A stretch of 64,000 nt of DNA from 66-474 sp036759545 (GTDB lineage: Bacteria; Pseudomonadota; Gammaproteobacteria; Xanthomonadales; Rhodanobacteraceae), in assembly GCA_036759545.1 (NCBI GenBank), contig DAIOUL010000002.1:27630-91629 (forward strand), written 5' to 3'. The notes beneath the pieces were generated by a model. The model saw only the letters and a program-made list of their open reading frames with translations. It had not been told where the DNA came from and did not search any database. This document shows positions 1 through 10,012 of the stretch, in pieces; the stretch's first letter is position 1, and each line of letters starts with the position of its first letter. The position numbers and the translations under genes are program-made.

Positions 1-447
1 GCGGCGCCGATTCCCGGCCGCGAGGAATATCTGGATTCGGAGAAATACCAGATCAAGGCGCGCGACTTCGACGCGCCCGGCAACATCAAGGACGACATCG
101 CGCGTCTCAACTGCATCCGCCGAGAGAATCCCGCGCTGCAGCAGTTGACCAACCTGCGTTTCCATCCCGCGCACGACGACAACGTCCTGTTCTACGGCAA
201 GATGACCGCGGATGCGAGCAACGTGATCTGGATAGCGGTGAATCTCGATCCACAGCGCGCGCACCAGGCCAACATCGAACTGCCGCTGTACACGCTCGGA
301 TTGTCCGATCAGGCCAGCGTGCAAGTCGAAGACCTCGTGGAAGGCCACCGGTTCGTCTGGAGCACTAAATGGCAGCAGCTGCGTCTGGATCCGCAGGTGA
401 CGCCGTACCGGATCTGGCGCATCACCGCGCCGGGGCGCGTGCAATGA
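1..447 (+). CDS. glgE: GlgE, alpha-1,4-glucan:maltose-1-phosphate maltosyltransferase (3' end only)
   Basis: The reading frame is open from base 1 and ends at TGA 445-447, so only about the last 148 residues of the protein are in the window. They read AAPIPGREEYLDSEKYQIKA and onward through KDDIARLNCIRRENPALQQL, which is the typical C-terminal end of the GH13_3 maltosyltransferase GlgE followed by its small beta-sandwich domain. GlgE transfers maltosyl units from maltose-1-phosphate to growing alpha-1,4-glucan. The downstream TreS-maltokinase fusion would make its substrate, which supports the call. The catalytic residues lie outside the window. The gene is first in an operon that continues for about 14 kb. 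Confidence 0.9.
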   Translation, partial: AAPIPGREEYLDSEKYQIKARDFDAPGNIKDDIARLNCIRRENPALQQLTNLRFHPAHDDNVLFYGKMTADASNVIWIAVNLDPQRAHQANIELPLYTLGLSDQASVQVEDLVEGHRFVWSTKWQQLRLDPQVTPYRIWRITAPGRVQ

Positions 448-479
448 ACGCGCGACCTGCAGGCACCTGAGCTAACCGC

Positions 480-3400
480 ATGGACGCGCGCGCGCAAAGC
501 CAAACCGACAGTGCCCTGAACCGCGACGATCCGCTCTGGTACAAGGATGCGGTCATCTACCAGTTGCACGTCAAGGCGTTCTTCGACTGCAACAACGACG
601 GCATCGGCGATTTCGCCGGACTCACCGCCAAGCTCGATTACCTGCAGGAGCTGGGCGTCACCGCGGTGTGGCTGCTGCCGTTTTATCCTTCTCCGCTGCG
701 CGACGATGGCTACGACATCGCCGACTACCGCGACGTCAATCCGTATTACGGCACGCTGCGCGATTTCCGCCAGTTCGTGCGCGAGTGCCATCAGCGCAAT
801 CTGCGCGTCATCACGGAGCTGGTGATCAATCACACGTCCGATCAGCATCCGTGGTTCCAGCGCGCGCGCCGCGCCAAGCCGGGTTCGGCATACCGCGATT
901 TCTATGTCTGGAGCGACACCGACCAGCGCTATGCCGGCACTCGCATCATCTTTCTCGATACCGAACGTTCGAACTGGACCTGGGACGAGGAAGCGCAGGC
1001 GTATTACTGGCACCGCTTCTATTCGCACCAGCCCGATCTGAATTTCGACAATCCGCGCGTACTCGACGAAGTGACTCGCGTGATGCGCTACTGGCTGGAG
1101 ATGGGCGTGGATGGCATGCGCCTGGACGCCGTGCCGTACCTGGTCGAGCGCGAAGGCACCAACAACGAGAACCTGCCCGAAACGCACGAAGTGCTGAAAA
1201 AGATCCGCGCGGAAGTGGATGCGCGTTTTCCCGACCGCATGCTGCTGGCCGAAGCCAACCAGTGGCCGGAGGACGTGCTGCCTTACTTCGGCAACGGCGA
1301 CGAATGCCACATGGCATTCCATTTTCCGCTGATGCCGCGCATCTACATGGCGATCGCGCGCGAGGACCGTCATCCCATCACCGACATCATGCGGCAGACG
1401 CCGGACGTCCCGGCGAATTGCCAGTGGGCGATCTTCCTGCGCAACCACGACGAGCTGACGCTGGAAATGGTCACCCAGCACGAGCGCGATTACCTGTGGA
1501 ACTTCTATGCGCAGGATCGCCGCATGCGCATCAACCTCGGTATTCGGCGGCGCCTCGCGCCGCTGATGGGCAACGACCGCCGCAAGATCGAACTGATGAA
1601 CGGACTGCTGTTCTCGCTACCGGGCACGCCGGTGGTGTATTACGGCGACGAGATCGGCATGGGCGACAACGTGTTCCTCGGCGACCGCGATGGCGTGCGC
1701 ACGCCGATGCAGTGGTCGCCGGACCGCAACGGCGGATTTTCCAAGGCCGATCCGCCGCAGCTCTATCTGCCGCCGCTGATGGATCCGATCTATGGTTACG
1801 GCGCGCTGAACGTCGAGGCGCAGGCGCGGTCGCAGGGGAGCCTGTTGAACTGGAGCCGGCGAATCATTGCGGTACGACAGGCGCAACGCGCCTTCGGCCG
1901 CGGAACCATCAGTTTCCTGTATCCGGGCAACCGCAAAGTGCTCGCCTACATACGCGAGTTCGAAGGCGAGGCGATCCTCTGCGTGTTCAATCTTTCGCGC
2001 GCCGCGCAGGCGGTGGAGCTGGACCTCGCGCGCTTCAAGGGCCGCGTGCCGATCGAACTCACCGGGCGCAACGCGTTTCCGCCGATCGGCGATCTCTACT
2101 ATCTGCTGACCTTGCCGGCCTACGGTTTCTATTGGTTCCTGCTGGCGAGCGAAGCCGCGGTGCCGACCTGGCACGAGCAGACACCGGAAATCACGCCGGA
2201 CTTCGTGACGCTGGTGGCGCGCGACGGTCTGCTGGATATCGTGCAACCGCCGGCGCGCACGCTGCTGGAGCAGGAAGTTCTGCCGTCGTTCCTGCCGAAG
2301 CAGCGCTGGTTCGCGGCCAAGGACGACCGGATCGCCAACGCGCGCCTGTGCGCGGCGGCGCCGTTCAACCGCGACTTGGTGCTGGCCGAAGTCGAGGTGA
2401 CGCTGGCGAGCGGCGCGATCCAGCGCTATTTCCTGCCGCTGGCCTTGGCGAAGGAAGAATCCGAAAGCGCCGGCTGGGCTTTGCTGCCTTACGCGTTGGC
2501 CCGCGTGCGCCGCCGGCAGGATTTGTGGACGCTGGTGGATGCGAGCGCGGTGGAAGCATGCACGCGCGCGTTGATCGACGGCCTGCGCAGCAACCGCGAA
2601 CTCTTCACCGCCGAAGACGGACGGCTGCTCTTCACTTCAACGAAGTGGCTGGAAAGCGTCCAGCTCGCGCCGGATTCGCAGATCCGGCGGCTGGGCGTGG
2701 AGCAAAGCAACACCTCGATCCGCATCGACGATTCGGTGATGCTGAAGGTTTATCGCAGATTGACGGCGGGCGCGCATCCCGAAGTGGAGATGAGCCGTTT
2801 CCTGACCGAAGCCGGCTTCGCCAGCACACCGCCGCTGCTCGGAACGCTGGAGCGCATCGGCAGCGACGGCATCAGCACCATCCTGATGGTCGCGCAGAAG
2901 TTCGTCGCCAACCAGGGAGACGGCTGGACCCAAACGGTCGAGCATCTGGAGCGGCGCCTCGAGGACATCGCGCTGGCCTCATCTTCGGACGCCGGTGAAA
3001 TCACGCTGCACGATTTCTACATCGATCTGCTGGCCACGCTGGGCCGGCGCACCGCGGAATTGCACCGCGCCCTCGCGCTGCACACCGGCGATGCCGCATT
3101 CGAACCCGAGCCCATCGAAGCACAAGACGAAGCCGCCTGGCGCGAAGCCGCGCGCGCACAGGCAGTCAGCGCATTTGCCGCGCTCGAACACGCAACATCG
3201 CGACTGAACGAAGCGGCGCGCATCGAAGCCGATGCGCTGATCGCGCGCCGGCAGGAATGCCTGGACCTGATTGAACGCTTGGGCGCGGCTCCTTTCGATG
3301 CAAGCAAGACCCGCATCCATGGCGACTACCATCTGGGCCAGATCCTGCTGTGCAAGGACGACTGGATGATCGTGGATTTCGAAGGCGAGCCGAGCAAGAC

Positions 3401-3770
3401 GCTCGCGCAGCGCCTCGCGAAGAGTTCACCGCTGCGCGATGTCGCCGGCATGTTGCGCTCGTTCGATTACGCGTGTTCCGCCGCATTGATGAAACTGCCG
3501 CAAAGTTCGGCGCCGACTCCAGAGGCCGTCACCGGCTTTGCCTTGCGCTGGCGCGACACGGCCAAGCAGGCGTATCTCCAAACCTATCGGGAAGTCATCT
3601 CCGGCGCCGAAAGCTATCCCGCATCCGCGGCGGCGCAGCGCTGGCTCGATCTCTTCATACTGGAAAAGGCCTGCTACGAAATCGAATACGAACTCGACAA
3701 CCGGCCCGACTGGCTGACCATTCCGCTCCGCGGAGTGAAAGGGATACTGGATGCGCACGCAGGCCACTGA
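480..3770 (+). CDS. treS: TreS-maltokinase fusion: trehalose synthase / maltose alpha-D-glucosyltransferase with C-terminal maltokinase
   Basis: The protein has 1096 residues, about twice the length of a stand-alone TreS. Residues 18-550 form a GH13_16 barrel: WYKDAVIYQLHVKAF at the start, nucleophile D216 in GMRLDAV, acid/base E258 in LLAEAN and D324 in RNHDE. This half interconverts maltose and trehalose. Residues from about 585 form a maltokinase (Pep2/Mak) with an aminoglycoside-phosphotransferase-like fold: HGDYHLGQ at 947-954 carries the catalytic Asp949 and VDFEGEP at 965-971 the metal-binding Asp966. The fusion therefore converts trehalose to maltose and then, with ATP, to maltose-1-phosphate for GlgE just upstream. 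ATG 480 precedes the conserved start by about 17 residues. The glgB start lies 24 bp downstream. Confidence 0.95.
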   Translation: MDARAQSQTDSALNRDDPLWYKDAVIYQLHVKAFFDCNNDGIGDFAGLTAKLDYLQELGVTAVWLLPFYPSPLRDDGYDIADYRDVNPYYGTLRDFRQFVRECHQRNLRVITELVINHTSDQHPWFQRARRAKPGSAYRDFYVWSDTDQRYAGTRIIFLDTERSNWTWDEEAQAYYWHRFYSHQPDLNFDNPRVLDEVTRVMRYWLEMGVDGMRLDAVPYLVEREGTNNENLPETHEVLKKIRAEVDARFPDRMLLAEANQWPEDVLPYFGNGDECHMAFHFPLMPRIYMAIAREDRHPITDIMRQTPDVPANCQWAIFLRNHDELTLEMVTQHERDYLWNFYAQDRRMRINLGIRRRLAPLMGNDRRKIELMNGLLFSLPGTPVVYYGDEIGMGDNVFLGDRDGVRTPMQWSPDRNGGFSKADPPQLYLPPLMDPIYGYGALNVEAQARSQGSLLNWSRRIIAVRQAQRAFGRGTISFLYPGNRKVLAYIREFEGEAILCVFNLSRAAQAVELDLARFKGRVPIELTGRNAFPPIGDLYYLLTLPAYGFYWFLLASEAAVPTWHEQTPEITPDFVTLVARDGLLDIVQPPARTLLEQEVLPSFLPKQRWFAAKDDRIANARLCAAAPFNRDLVLAEVEVTLASGAIQRYFLPLALAKEESESAGWALLPYALARVRRRQDLWTLVDASAVEACTRALIDGLRSNRELFTAEDGRLLFTSTKWLESVQLAPDSQIRRLGVEQSNTSIRIDDSVMLKVYRRLTAGAHPEVEMSRFLTEAGFASTPPLLGTLERIGSDGISTILMVAQKFVANQGDGWTQTVEHLERRLEDIALASSSDAGEITLHDFYIDLLATLGRRTAELHRALALHTGDAAFEPEPIEAQDEAAWREAARAQAVSAFAALEHATSRLNEAARIEADALIARRQECLDLIERLGAAPFDASKTRIHGDYHLGQILLCKDDWMIVDFEGEPSKTLAQRLAKSSPLRDVAGMLRSFDYACSAALMKLPQSSAPTPEAVTGFALRWRDTAKQAYLQTYREVISGAESYPASAAAQRWLDLFILEKACYEIEYELDNRPDWLTIPLRGVKGILDAHAGH

Positions 3771-3794
3771 CAATCCGACACGGCAAGGATCCGG

Positions 3795-5999
3795 ATGACG
3801 TTGTTGCAGAAAAATTTCGGCGAGCCCACGCCGGCGCAGATCGAGGCGATCGTCGCGGGCGATTGCGGCGATCCGTTTTCGCTCTTGGGTCCGCATCCAC
3901 AACCCGATGGAACCGTCGTGGTGCGCGTGTTCCTACCCGATGCACAGGCATTGCGCCTGATCGATGCGGATGGCCGGGTGCTGGCGGAATGCGAACGCAT
4001 CCATCCGCAAGGTCTCTGGCAAGCGAAGCTGCCACAGCCCGTTCACTATCGCGTGCGCGCGGAAACAGCATCGGGTCATTTCGACTTCGAAGATGCCTAC
4101 CGCTTCGGTCCGGTGCTGGGCGAACTGGACGTGTACCTACTGGCCGAAGGCACGCATCTGCGCAATTACGCGCGCCTGGGCGCGCATTTGTCCGTCAAGG
4201 ACGGCGTGGGCGGCACCGCCTTCGCGGTGTGGGCACCCAATGCGCGGCGCGTCAGCGTGGTCGGCGAATTCTGCAGCTGGGACGGGCGCCGGCTGCCCAT
4301 GCGCAAGCGGCACGAGTGCGGTGTGTGGGAGCTGTTCGTGCCGCACGTCGCAGAAGACGCGTTGTACAAGTTCGAGATCCGGGCGGCGAATGGCGCGTTG
4401 CTGCCGTTGAAAGCCGATCCCTACGCGTTCCATGCCGAGCGGCCGCCAAGCACTGCCTCGATCGTGCGCGTGCCCGGCAAGCAGTCGCGCTGGGAAGACC
4501 AGGACTGGATGAAGGCACGCGCCGCGACGCAGGAACGTTCCGCGCCGATTTCCATCTACGAAGTACACGCCGGGTCGTGGCGCCGCAAGGACAACGCCTA
4601 TCTGGAGTACGACGAACTCGCCGATGAGCTGATTCCTTATGTGCGCGACATGGGCTTCACGCACATCGAACTGATGCCGATCAGCGAGTATCCGTTCGAC
4701 GGCTCATGGGGTTACCAGCCGGTCGGCCTCTACGCACCGACCAGCCGCTTCGGCACGCCGGACCAGTTCGCGCAATTCGTCAATAGCTGCCACAACGCTG
4801 GAGTAGGCGTATTGCTGGACTGGGTGCCGGGACATTTCCCCAACGATCCGCACGGACTGGGGCTGTTCGATGGCACGCACCTCTACGAACATTCCGATCC
4901 GCGCCAAGGCTTTCATCAGGACTGGAACACGCTGATCTTCAACTACGGGCGCCGAGAGGTGCAGAACTATCTGCTCGGCAACGCGCTGTTCTGGGTGCAC
5001 CGTTATCACGTCGACGGCCTGCGCGTGGACGCGGTGGCATCGATGCTGTATCTGGACTACAGCCGCAAACCGGGCGAGTGGGTGCCGAATCGTCTCGGCG
5101 GCCGCGAGAATCTGGAGGCGATCGAATTCCTGAAGCGCACGAACGAGCAGGTGTACGGCGACGATTCCGGTGCGGTCACGATCGCCGAAGAATCGACCGC
5201 GTGGCCCGGCGTTTCGCGGCCCACCCGCGACGGCGGCCTGGGCTTTGGCTACAAATGGAACATGGGCTGGATGCACGACACCTTGCAGTACATGCGCGAG
5301 GATCCGGTGTATCGCCGCTGGCACCACAACAAGCTGACTTTCGGCCTGCACTACGCCTTCAGCGAGAACTTCATCCTGCCGCTCTCGCACGACGAGGTGG
5401 TGCATGGCAAGGGTTCGCTGCTGGAAAAAATGCCGGGCGACCGCTGGCAGAAATTCGCCAACCTGCGCGCCTATTTCGGCTTCATGTGGGGACATCCCGG
5501 CAAGAAACTGCTGTTCATGGGCGGAGAATTCGCGCAGCCACGCGAATGGAATCACGACCGCGGTCTCGATTGGCATCTGCTCGGCGAACGCGAGCACGCC
5601 GGCGTGCAGTCGCTGGTGCGCGACCTGAATCGCGTCTATCGCGAATTGCCGGCGCTGCACGAGTGCGACTGCGAGGCCGCCGGTTTCCAGTGGATCGAAA
5701 TGAACGACGAGGAGCGCAGCGTGCTCGCGTTTCTGCGGCTCGACCGCAATCGGCGGAGACCGGTACTGGTGGTGTGCAATTTCACGCCGGTGCCGCGTCA
5801 CGATTACCGCGTGGGCGTGCCGCGCGCGGGTTACTGGCGGGAGAAGATCAACACCGATTCGAGCGATTACGGCGGCAGCGGCATGGGCAATCTCGGCGGC
5901 GTGCATGGCGAAGATGTTGCATGGCAGGGACAGCCGCATTCGTTGAAAATCACGCTCCCCCCGCTGTCCACGCTCATTTTTGAAGCTGATGTCTCTTAA
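3795..5999 (+). CDS. glgB: GlgB, 1,4-alpha-glucan branching enzyme
   Basis: This 734-residue protein has the full two-module N-terminus of classical GlgB (CBM48-like domains at about 25-115 and 130-235) and a GH13 barrel from about 250. Nucleophile D412 lies in GLRVDAV, acid/base E465 in TIAEEST and D533 in SHDEVVHGKG. The enzyme cuts alpha-1,4 chains and re-attaches them as alpha-1,6 branches on glucan made by GlgE. Length and motifs are those of an intact enzyme. The start ATG 3795 is 24 bp after treS, and the 3' end overlaps glgX by 11 bp, which points to co-translation. Confidence 0.96.
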   Translation: MTLLQKNFGEPTPAQIEAIVAGDCGDPFSLLGPHPQPDGTVVVRVFLPDAQALRLIDADGRVLAECERIHPQGLWQAKLPQPVHYRVRAETASGHFDFEDAYRFGPVLGELDVYLLAEGTHLRNYARLGAHLSVKDGVGGTAFAVWAPNARRVSVVGEFCSWDGRRLPMRKRHECGVWELFVPHVAEDALYKFEIRAANGALLPLKADPYAFHAERPPSTASIVRVPGKQSRWEDQDWMKARAATQERSAPISIYEVHAGSWRRKDNAYLEYDELADELIPYVRDMGFTHIELMPISEYPFDGSWGYQPVGLYAPTSRFGTPDQFAQFVNSCHNAGVGVLLDWVPGHFPNDPHGLGLFDGTHLYEHSDPRQGFHQDWNTLIFNYGRREVQNYLLGNALFWVHRYHVDGLRVDAVASMLYLDYSRKPGEWVPNRLGGRENLEAIEFLKRTNEQVYGDDSGAVTIAEESTAWPGVSRPTRDGGLGFGYKWNMGWMHDTLQYMREDPVYRRWHHNKLTFGLHYAFSENFILPLSHDEVVHGKGSLLEKMPGDRWQKFANLRAYFGFMWGHPGKKLLFMGGEFAQPREWNHDRGLDWHLLGEREHAGVQSLVRDLNRVYRELPALHECDCEAAGFQWIEMNDEERSVLAFLRLDRNRRRPVLVVCNFTPVPRHDYRVGVPRAGYWREKINTDSSDYGGSGMGNLGGVHGEDVAWQGQPHSLKITLPPLSTLIFEADVS

Positions 6000-8106
6000 T
6001 CGTTCGCGCGTCCTTCCCGGTTCACCTTATCCGCTCGGCGCCACCTGGGATGGCCGGGGCGTCAACTTCGCGCTGTTTTCCGCGCACGCGGAAAAGGTCG
6101 AACTGTGCCTGTTCGAGCGCGCCGATGCGCACGAGTGCGAACGCATCGTGCTGCCCGAATGCAGCGGTCAGGTCTGGCACGGTTACCTGCCCGATGCGGG
6201 TCCCGGTTTGTTGTACGGCTATCGCGTGCACGGGCCGTACGAACCTGAGCGCGGCCATCGCTTCAATCCGCACAAGCTGTTGCTCGATCCGTATGCGCGT
6301 CTGATCCGAGGCCGGCTGCGCTGGTCGGACGCGCATTTCGGTTATCGCATCGGTTCGCCGCGCGAGGATCTGTCGATCGACCGCCGCGACAACGCGCGCG
6401 CGATGCCGAAATGCCAGGTAGTCGACCCGGCGTTCACCTGGGGAACCGATCGCGCACCCGGTCACGCGTGGAGCGAGAGCGTGATCTACGAGGCGCACCT
6501 GCGCGGCTTCACCATCCGTCACCCGGAACTGCCGGAAAACCTGCGCGGCACGGTTGCCGGATTCGCCAGCGCGCCGGTGATCGACTATCTGAAAAGCCTC
6601 GGCATTACCGCCGTCGAATTGCTGCCGGTGCAGGCGCACGTCGATGATCGTTATCTGATCGAGCGGGGACTGACTAATTACTGGGGCTACAACACCATCG
6701 GCTTTTTCGCGCCGGAGCCCGGATACCTTTCGAGCGGCCGCCTGTACGAATTCAAGACGATGGTGGCACGGCTGCACGACGCCGGCATCGAGGTGATCCT
6801 CGACGTAGTCTATAACCACACCGGCGAAGGCAACCAGCTCGGACCCACGCTGTGCTTCCGCGGCATCGACAACGCCAGTTACTATCGCCTGCAACCCGAT
6901 GCACCGCGTTACTACGTGGACGACACCGGCACCGGCAACAGCCTGAACCTGACGCATCCGCGCGTGATGCAGATGGTGATGGATTCACTGCGCTATTGGG
7001 CCGGCGAAATGCACGTGGACGGATTCCGCTTCGATCTCGCTTCCACGCTGGGCCGCGGACCGCAGGGTTTCGATCCGCATTGCAGCCTGTTCAGCGCGAT
7101 GCGCCAGGATCCGCTGCTGGCGCGCGCCAAGCTGATCGCCGAGCCTTGGGATCTTGGACCCGGAGGTTATCAACTCGGGCATTTCGGCGCGGGCTGGTCG
7201 GAATGGAACGACCGCTACCGCGACAGCGTTCGGCGCTTCTGGCGCGGCGACGCGGGCGCGCTGCCGGAACTGGCCACGCGCATCACCGGTTCGGCGGACC
7301 TGTTCGATCACGACGGCCGCCATCCGCGCGCCAGCATCAATTTTCTGACCGCGCACGACGGTTTCACGCTGCAGGATCTGGTTTCCTACGAGCACAAGCA
7401 CAACGAAGCCAACGGCGAAGACAATCGCGACGGCCGCGACGAGGCATACAGCGCCAATTACGGCGTGGAAGGCCCGGCCGATGACGAGAACATCGTCGCG
7501 CTGCGGCGGCGGCAGCGACGCAACATGTTGGCCACGCTGCTGCTCTCGCAGGGCACGCCGATGCTGCTGGCCGGTGACGAGTTCGGCCGCACCCAGCAAG
7601 GTAACAACAACGCCTACGCCCAGGACAACGAAATCAGTTGGGTGGACTGGGAAGCGATTGACGATGACACGCGCGGCGACATCGGTTTCGTGCGGCGCCT
7701 GCTGAGTCTTCGCCGCCAGCATCCCGCGTTGCGCTGGCCGCGTTTCCTGCACGGCTGGTCGAAGTGCGATCAAGGCATCAAGGACATCACCTGGCTTAGC
7801 AACGGCGGCGAGGAGATGACCACCGAACACTGGAGCGATCCGGAAGCGCGCAGCGTCGGCCTGCTGCTGAACGGCCGCGCCGACACTTCGATCAACGCGC
7901 CGCCGCCGGACGAAATCCTGCTGCTGTTGTTGAATGCAGGTGTGGATGCGATCGATTTCAAGTTGCCGCACCTGCCGTTCGGGTCGGGCTGGGTCGAACT
8001 GCTGGCCGCCGACCGCCGTCCCGATTCCACGTTGCACGAATTCGAGCAGGTCTATCGTCTGGAAGGACGCTCGGTGGTGCTGTTCCATCTCGCGGTGGAG
8101 GTGTAA
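5989..8106 (+). CDS. glgX: GlgX, glycogen debranching enzyme (isoamylase type)
   Basis: The 705-residue protein starts with a CBM48 domain (LPGSPYPLGATWDGRGVNFA) and continues as a GH13_11 isoamylase-type barrel, with nucleophile D349 in DGFRFDLAS and acid/base E385 in LIAEPWDLGPGGY. GlgX hydrolyses alpha-1,6 branches of short outer chains. The ATG at 5989 was chosen; an in-frame TTG at 5980 would add three residues. The start lies inside the end of glgB. In this operon it supplies unbranched chains to TreY and MalQ. Confidence 0.95.
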   Translation: MSLNRSRVLPGSPYPLGATWDGRGVNFALFSAHAEKVELCLFERADAHECERIVLPECSGQVWHGYLPDAGPGLLYGYRVHGPYEPERGHRFNPHKLLLDPYARLIRGRLRWSDAHFGYRIGSPREDLSIDRRDNARAMPKCQVVDPAFTWGTDRAPGHAWSESVIYEAHLRGFTIRHPELPENLRGTVAGFASAPVIDYLKSLGITAVELLPVQAHVDDRYLIERGLTNYWGYNTIGFFAPEPGYLSSGRLYEFKTMVARLHDAGIEVILDVVYNHTGEGNQLGPTLCFRGIDNASYYRLQPDAPRYYVDDTGTGNSLNLTHPRVMQMVMDSLRYWAGEMHVDGFRFDLASTLGRGPQGFDPHCSLFSAMRQDPLLARAKLIAEPWDLGPGGYQLGHFGAGWSEWNDRYRDSVRRFWRGDAGALPELATRITGSADLFDHDGRHPRASINFLTAHDGFTLQDLVSYEHKHNEANGEDNRDGRDEAYSANYGVEGPADDENIVALRRRQRRNMLATLLLSQGTPMLLAGDEFGRTQQGNNNAYAQDNEISWVDWEAIDDDTRGDIGFVRRLLSLRRQHPALRWPRFLHGWSKCDQGIKDITWLSNGGEEMTTEHWSDPEARSVGLLLNGRADTSINAPPPDEILLLLLNAGVDAIDFKLPHLPFGSGWVELLAADRRPDSTLHEFEQVYRLEGRSVVLFHLAVEV

Positions 8107-8149
8107 GTCCTCCGTTCAGGGAAATTCGGGTGCTGGATCAAGGACGACG

Positions 8150-10012
8150 ATGAAGTTTTTCCACGACATGCCTTTCGGCGCACGGATATGCAGCGGCGGT
8201 GTGCGCTTTCGCTTGTGGGCTCCGGCGCAGCGCGCGCCGAAGCTGGTGCTCAAGGCGAACGCGAAAGAGCGTGCGCTGCCGATGGCGCCTCGAGACGACG
8301 GCTGGTTCGAATGCATCACCGATCTCGCACGCGCCAGCGACCGTTATCTGTACGAGATGGATGACGGCCGGCGCGTGCCCGATCCGGCTTCGCGCTTCCA
8401 ACCCGACGACGTGCACGGCGCGAGCGAAGTAATCGATCCGCGCGACTACGATTGGCGCATACCGGATTGGCGCGGCCGGCCCTGGTGCGAAACGGTGTTA
8501 TATGAACTGCACGTCGGCGCGTTCGCCGGCGATTACGACGGCGCGCACCGAAAGCTCGATCACCTGGCGGACTTAGGCGTCACCGCACTGGAACTGATGC
8601 CGCTGGCGGATTTCGAAGGCCGCCGCAACTGGGGTTACGATGGCGTATTGCCATTCGCGCCCGACGCGAGCTACGGCCTCCCAGAAGCGCTGAAAGGGTT
8701 GATCGATGCTGCGCACGAGCGCGGGTTGATGATGTTCCTGGATGTGGTCTACAACCACTTCGGACCGAGCGGCAATTATCTGAATTTGTACGCGCCGCAG
8801 TTTTTCACCGAGCGGCACCACACGCCTTGGGGCGCGGCGATCGATTTCGCGCAGCCGCAGGTACGGGAATTCTTCGTTCAAAACGCGCTGTACTGGCTCG
8901 AAGAATACCGCTTCGACGGCTTGCGTTTCGATGCGGTGGACCAGATCCGCGACGACGGCGAAACGCACATCCTGGAAGAAATCGCGCAGACAGTGCGCGC
9001 ACGCATTCCCGACCGGCACATCCATCTGGTGCTGGAAAACGACAACAACGACGCGCATCTGTTGCAACGCAATTCCGGTGCGACACGTTTCTACAGCGCG
9101 CAATGGAACGATGACTTCCATCATGCCGCGCACGTACTCGCCACCAGCGAGAGCGGTGGTTACTACACGGATTACGCGCAGCAATCTTCCTTTGCGATCA
9201 TCCCTGATCGCGACAATCAAAAAGCGGACGTCCATGTCCGCACTTTTGCCTTGGCGGCTCTGACGCGCGCATTGGCGGAAGGCTTCGTCTACCAGGGCGA
9301 ACACTCTGCCTATCGAAACCGCGCGCGCGGCCAGCCGAGCGCGCAATTGCCGCCGCTCGCCTTCGTGGATTTCCTGCAGAACCACGACCAGATCGGCAAC
9401 CGCGCCTTTGGCGAACGTTTGGCGAACCTTGCGGACACCGCTGCGATCGAATGCCTGACCACTATCTGGTTGCTGGCGCCTTCGATCCCGTTGTTCTTTA
9501 TGGGCGAAGAATGGGGCTCGAAGCAGCCGTTTCTGTTCTTTTGCGACTACGAAGGCGAGCTGGCCGATATCGTGCGCGAGGGCCGCCGCAAGGAATTCGG
9601 CAAGTTCACATCGTTTGCCGATCCGGCCATGCGCGAACGGATCCCCGATCCGAACGCACGCGAAACCTTTATCGCTTCGACGCTCGACTGGCACGCTGCG
9701 GAATCGGCCGCCGCTGTACGGCGGCTGGATTTCATTCGTGGTCTGCTCCGGGTGCGTCAGCGCGAGGTCGTGCCGCGTCTTTCGGACTCCATGCATGGGG
9801 GGCGATACGAATTGGTCGGCGACCGAACCTTGCGTGTGCAATGGGAAATGGCGGACGGTGCGGCTTTGACGCTCGTCGCCAATCCGGCCGCAGTGCACGC
9901 AGGCCAATTCGACCGGCGCTTGCCAGGCAGACGTTTATACGCGCAGCCTTCTTCTCTGCCGGAGAAAATCATGGAGCTGCCGCCATGGTCCGCCATCTGG
10001 AGCCTGGGATGA
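8150..10012 (+). CDS. treZ: TreZ, malto-oligosyltrehalose trehalohydrolase
   Basis: The 620-residue protein shows the GH13_10 layout: an N-terminal beta domain (FRLWAPAQRAPKLVL), a barrel with nucleophile D261 in GLRFDAVDQI, acid/base E296 in HLVLENDNND, and NHDQIGNRAFG for the third acid. TreZ releases trehalose from malto-oligosyltrehalose made by TreY, whose gene is two genes downstream. The frame is open well upstream inside glgX, but homology to the family starts at ATG 8150, 43 bp after the glgX stop. Its stop overlaps the malQ ATG as ATGA. Confidence 0.95.
   Translation: MKFFHDMPFGARICSGGVRFRLWAPAQRAPKLVLKANAKERALPMAPRDDGWFECITDLARASDRYLYEMDDGRRVPDPASRFQPDDVHGASEVIDPRDYDWRIPDWRGRPWCETVLYELHVGAFAGDYDGAHRKLDHLADLGVTALELMPLADFEGRRNWGYDGVLPFAPDASYGLPEALKGLIDAAHERGLMMFLDVVYNHFGPSGNYLNLYAPQFFTERHHTPWGAAIDFAQPQVREFFVQNALYWLEEYRFDGLRFDAVDQIRDDGETHILEEIAQTVRARIPDRHIHLVLENDNNDAHLLQRNSGATRFYSAQWNDDFHHAAHVLATSESGGYYTDYAQQSSFAIIPDRDNQKADVHVRTFALAALTRALAEGFVYQGEHSAYRNRARGQPSAQLPPLAFVDFLQNHDQIGNRAFGERLANLADTAAIECLTTIWLLAPSIPLFFMGEEWGSKQPFLFFCDYEGELADIVREGRRKEFGKFTSFADPAMRERIPDPNARETFIASTLDWHAAESAAAVRRLDFIRGLLRVRQREVVPRLSDSMHGGRYELVGDRTLRVQWEMADGAALTLVANPAAVHAGQFDRRLPGRRLYAQPSSLPEKIMELPPWSAIWSLG

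Noticed and set aside
309..1481. Long minus-strand frame (390 codons) opposite treS
   Set aside because: It is the antisense shadow of the GC-rich treS gene, with no domain, no ribosome binding site and Arg/Ala-biased composition.
4704..5939. Long minus-strand frame opposite glgB
   Set aside because: Shadow frame; the plus-strand GlgB is complete with all catalytic residues.
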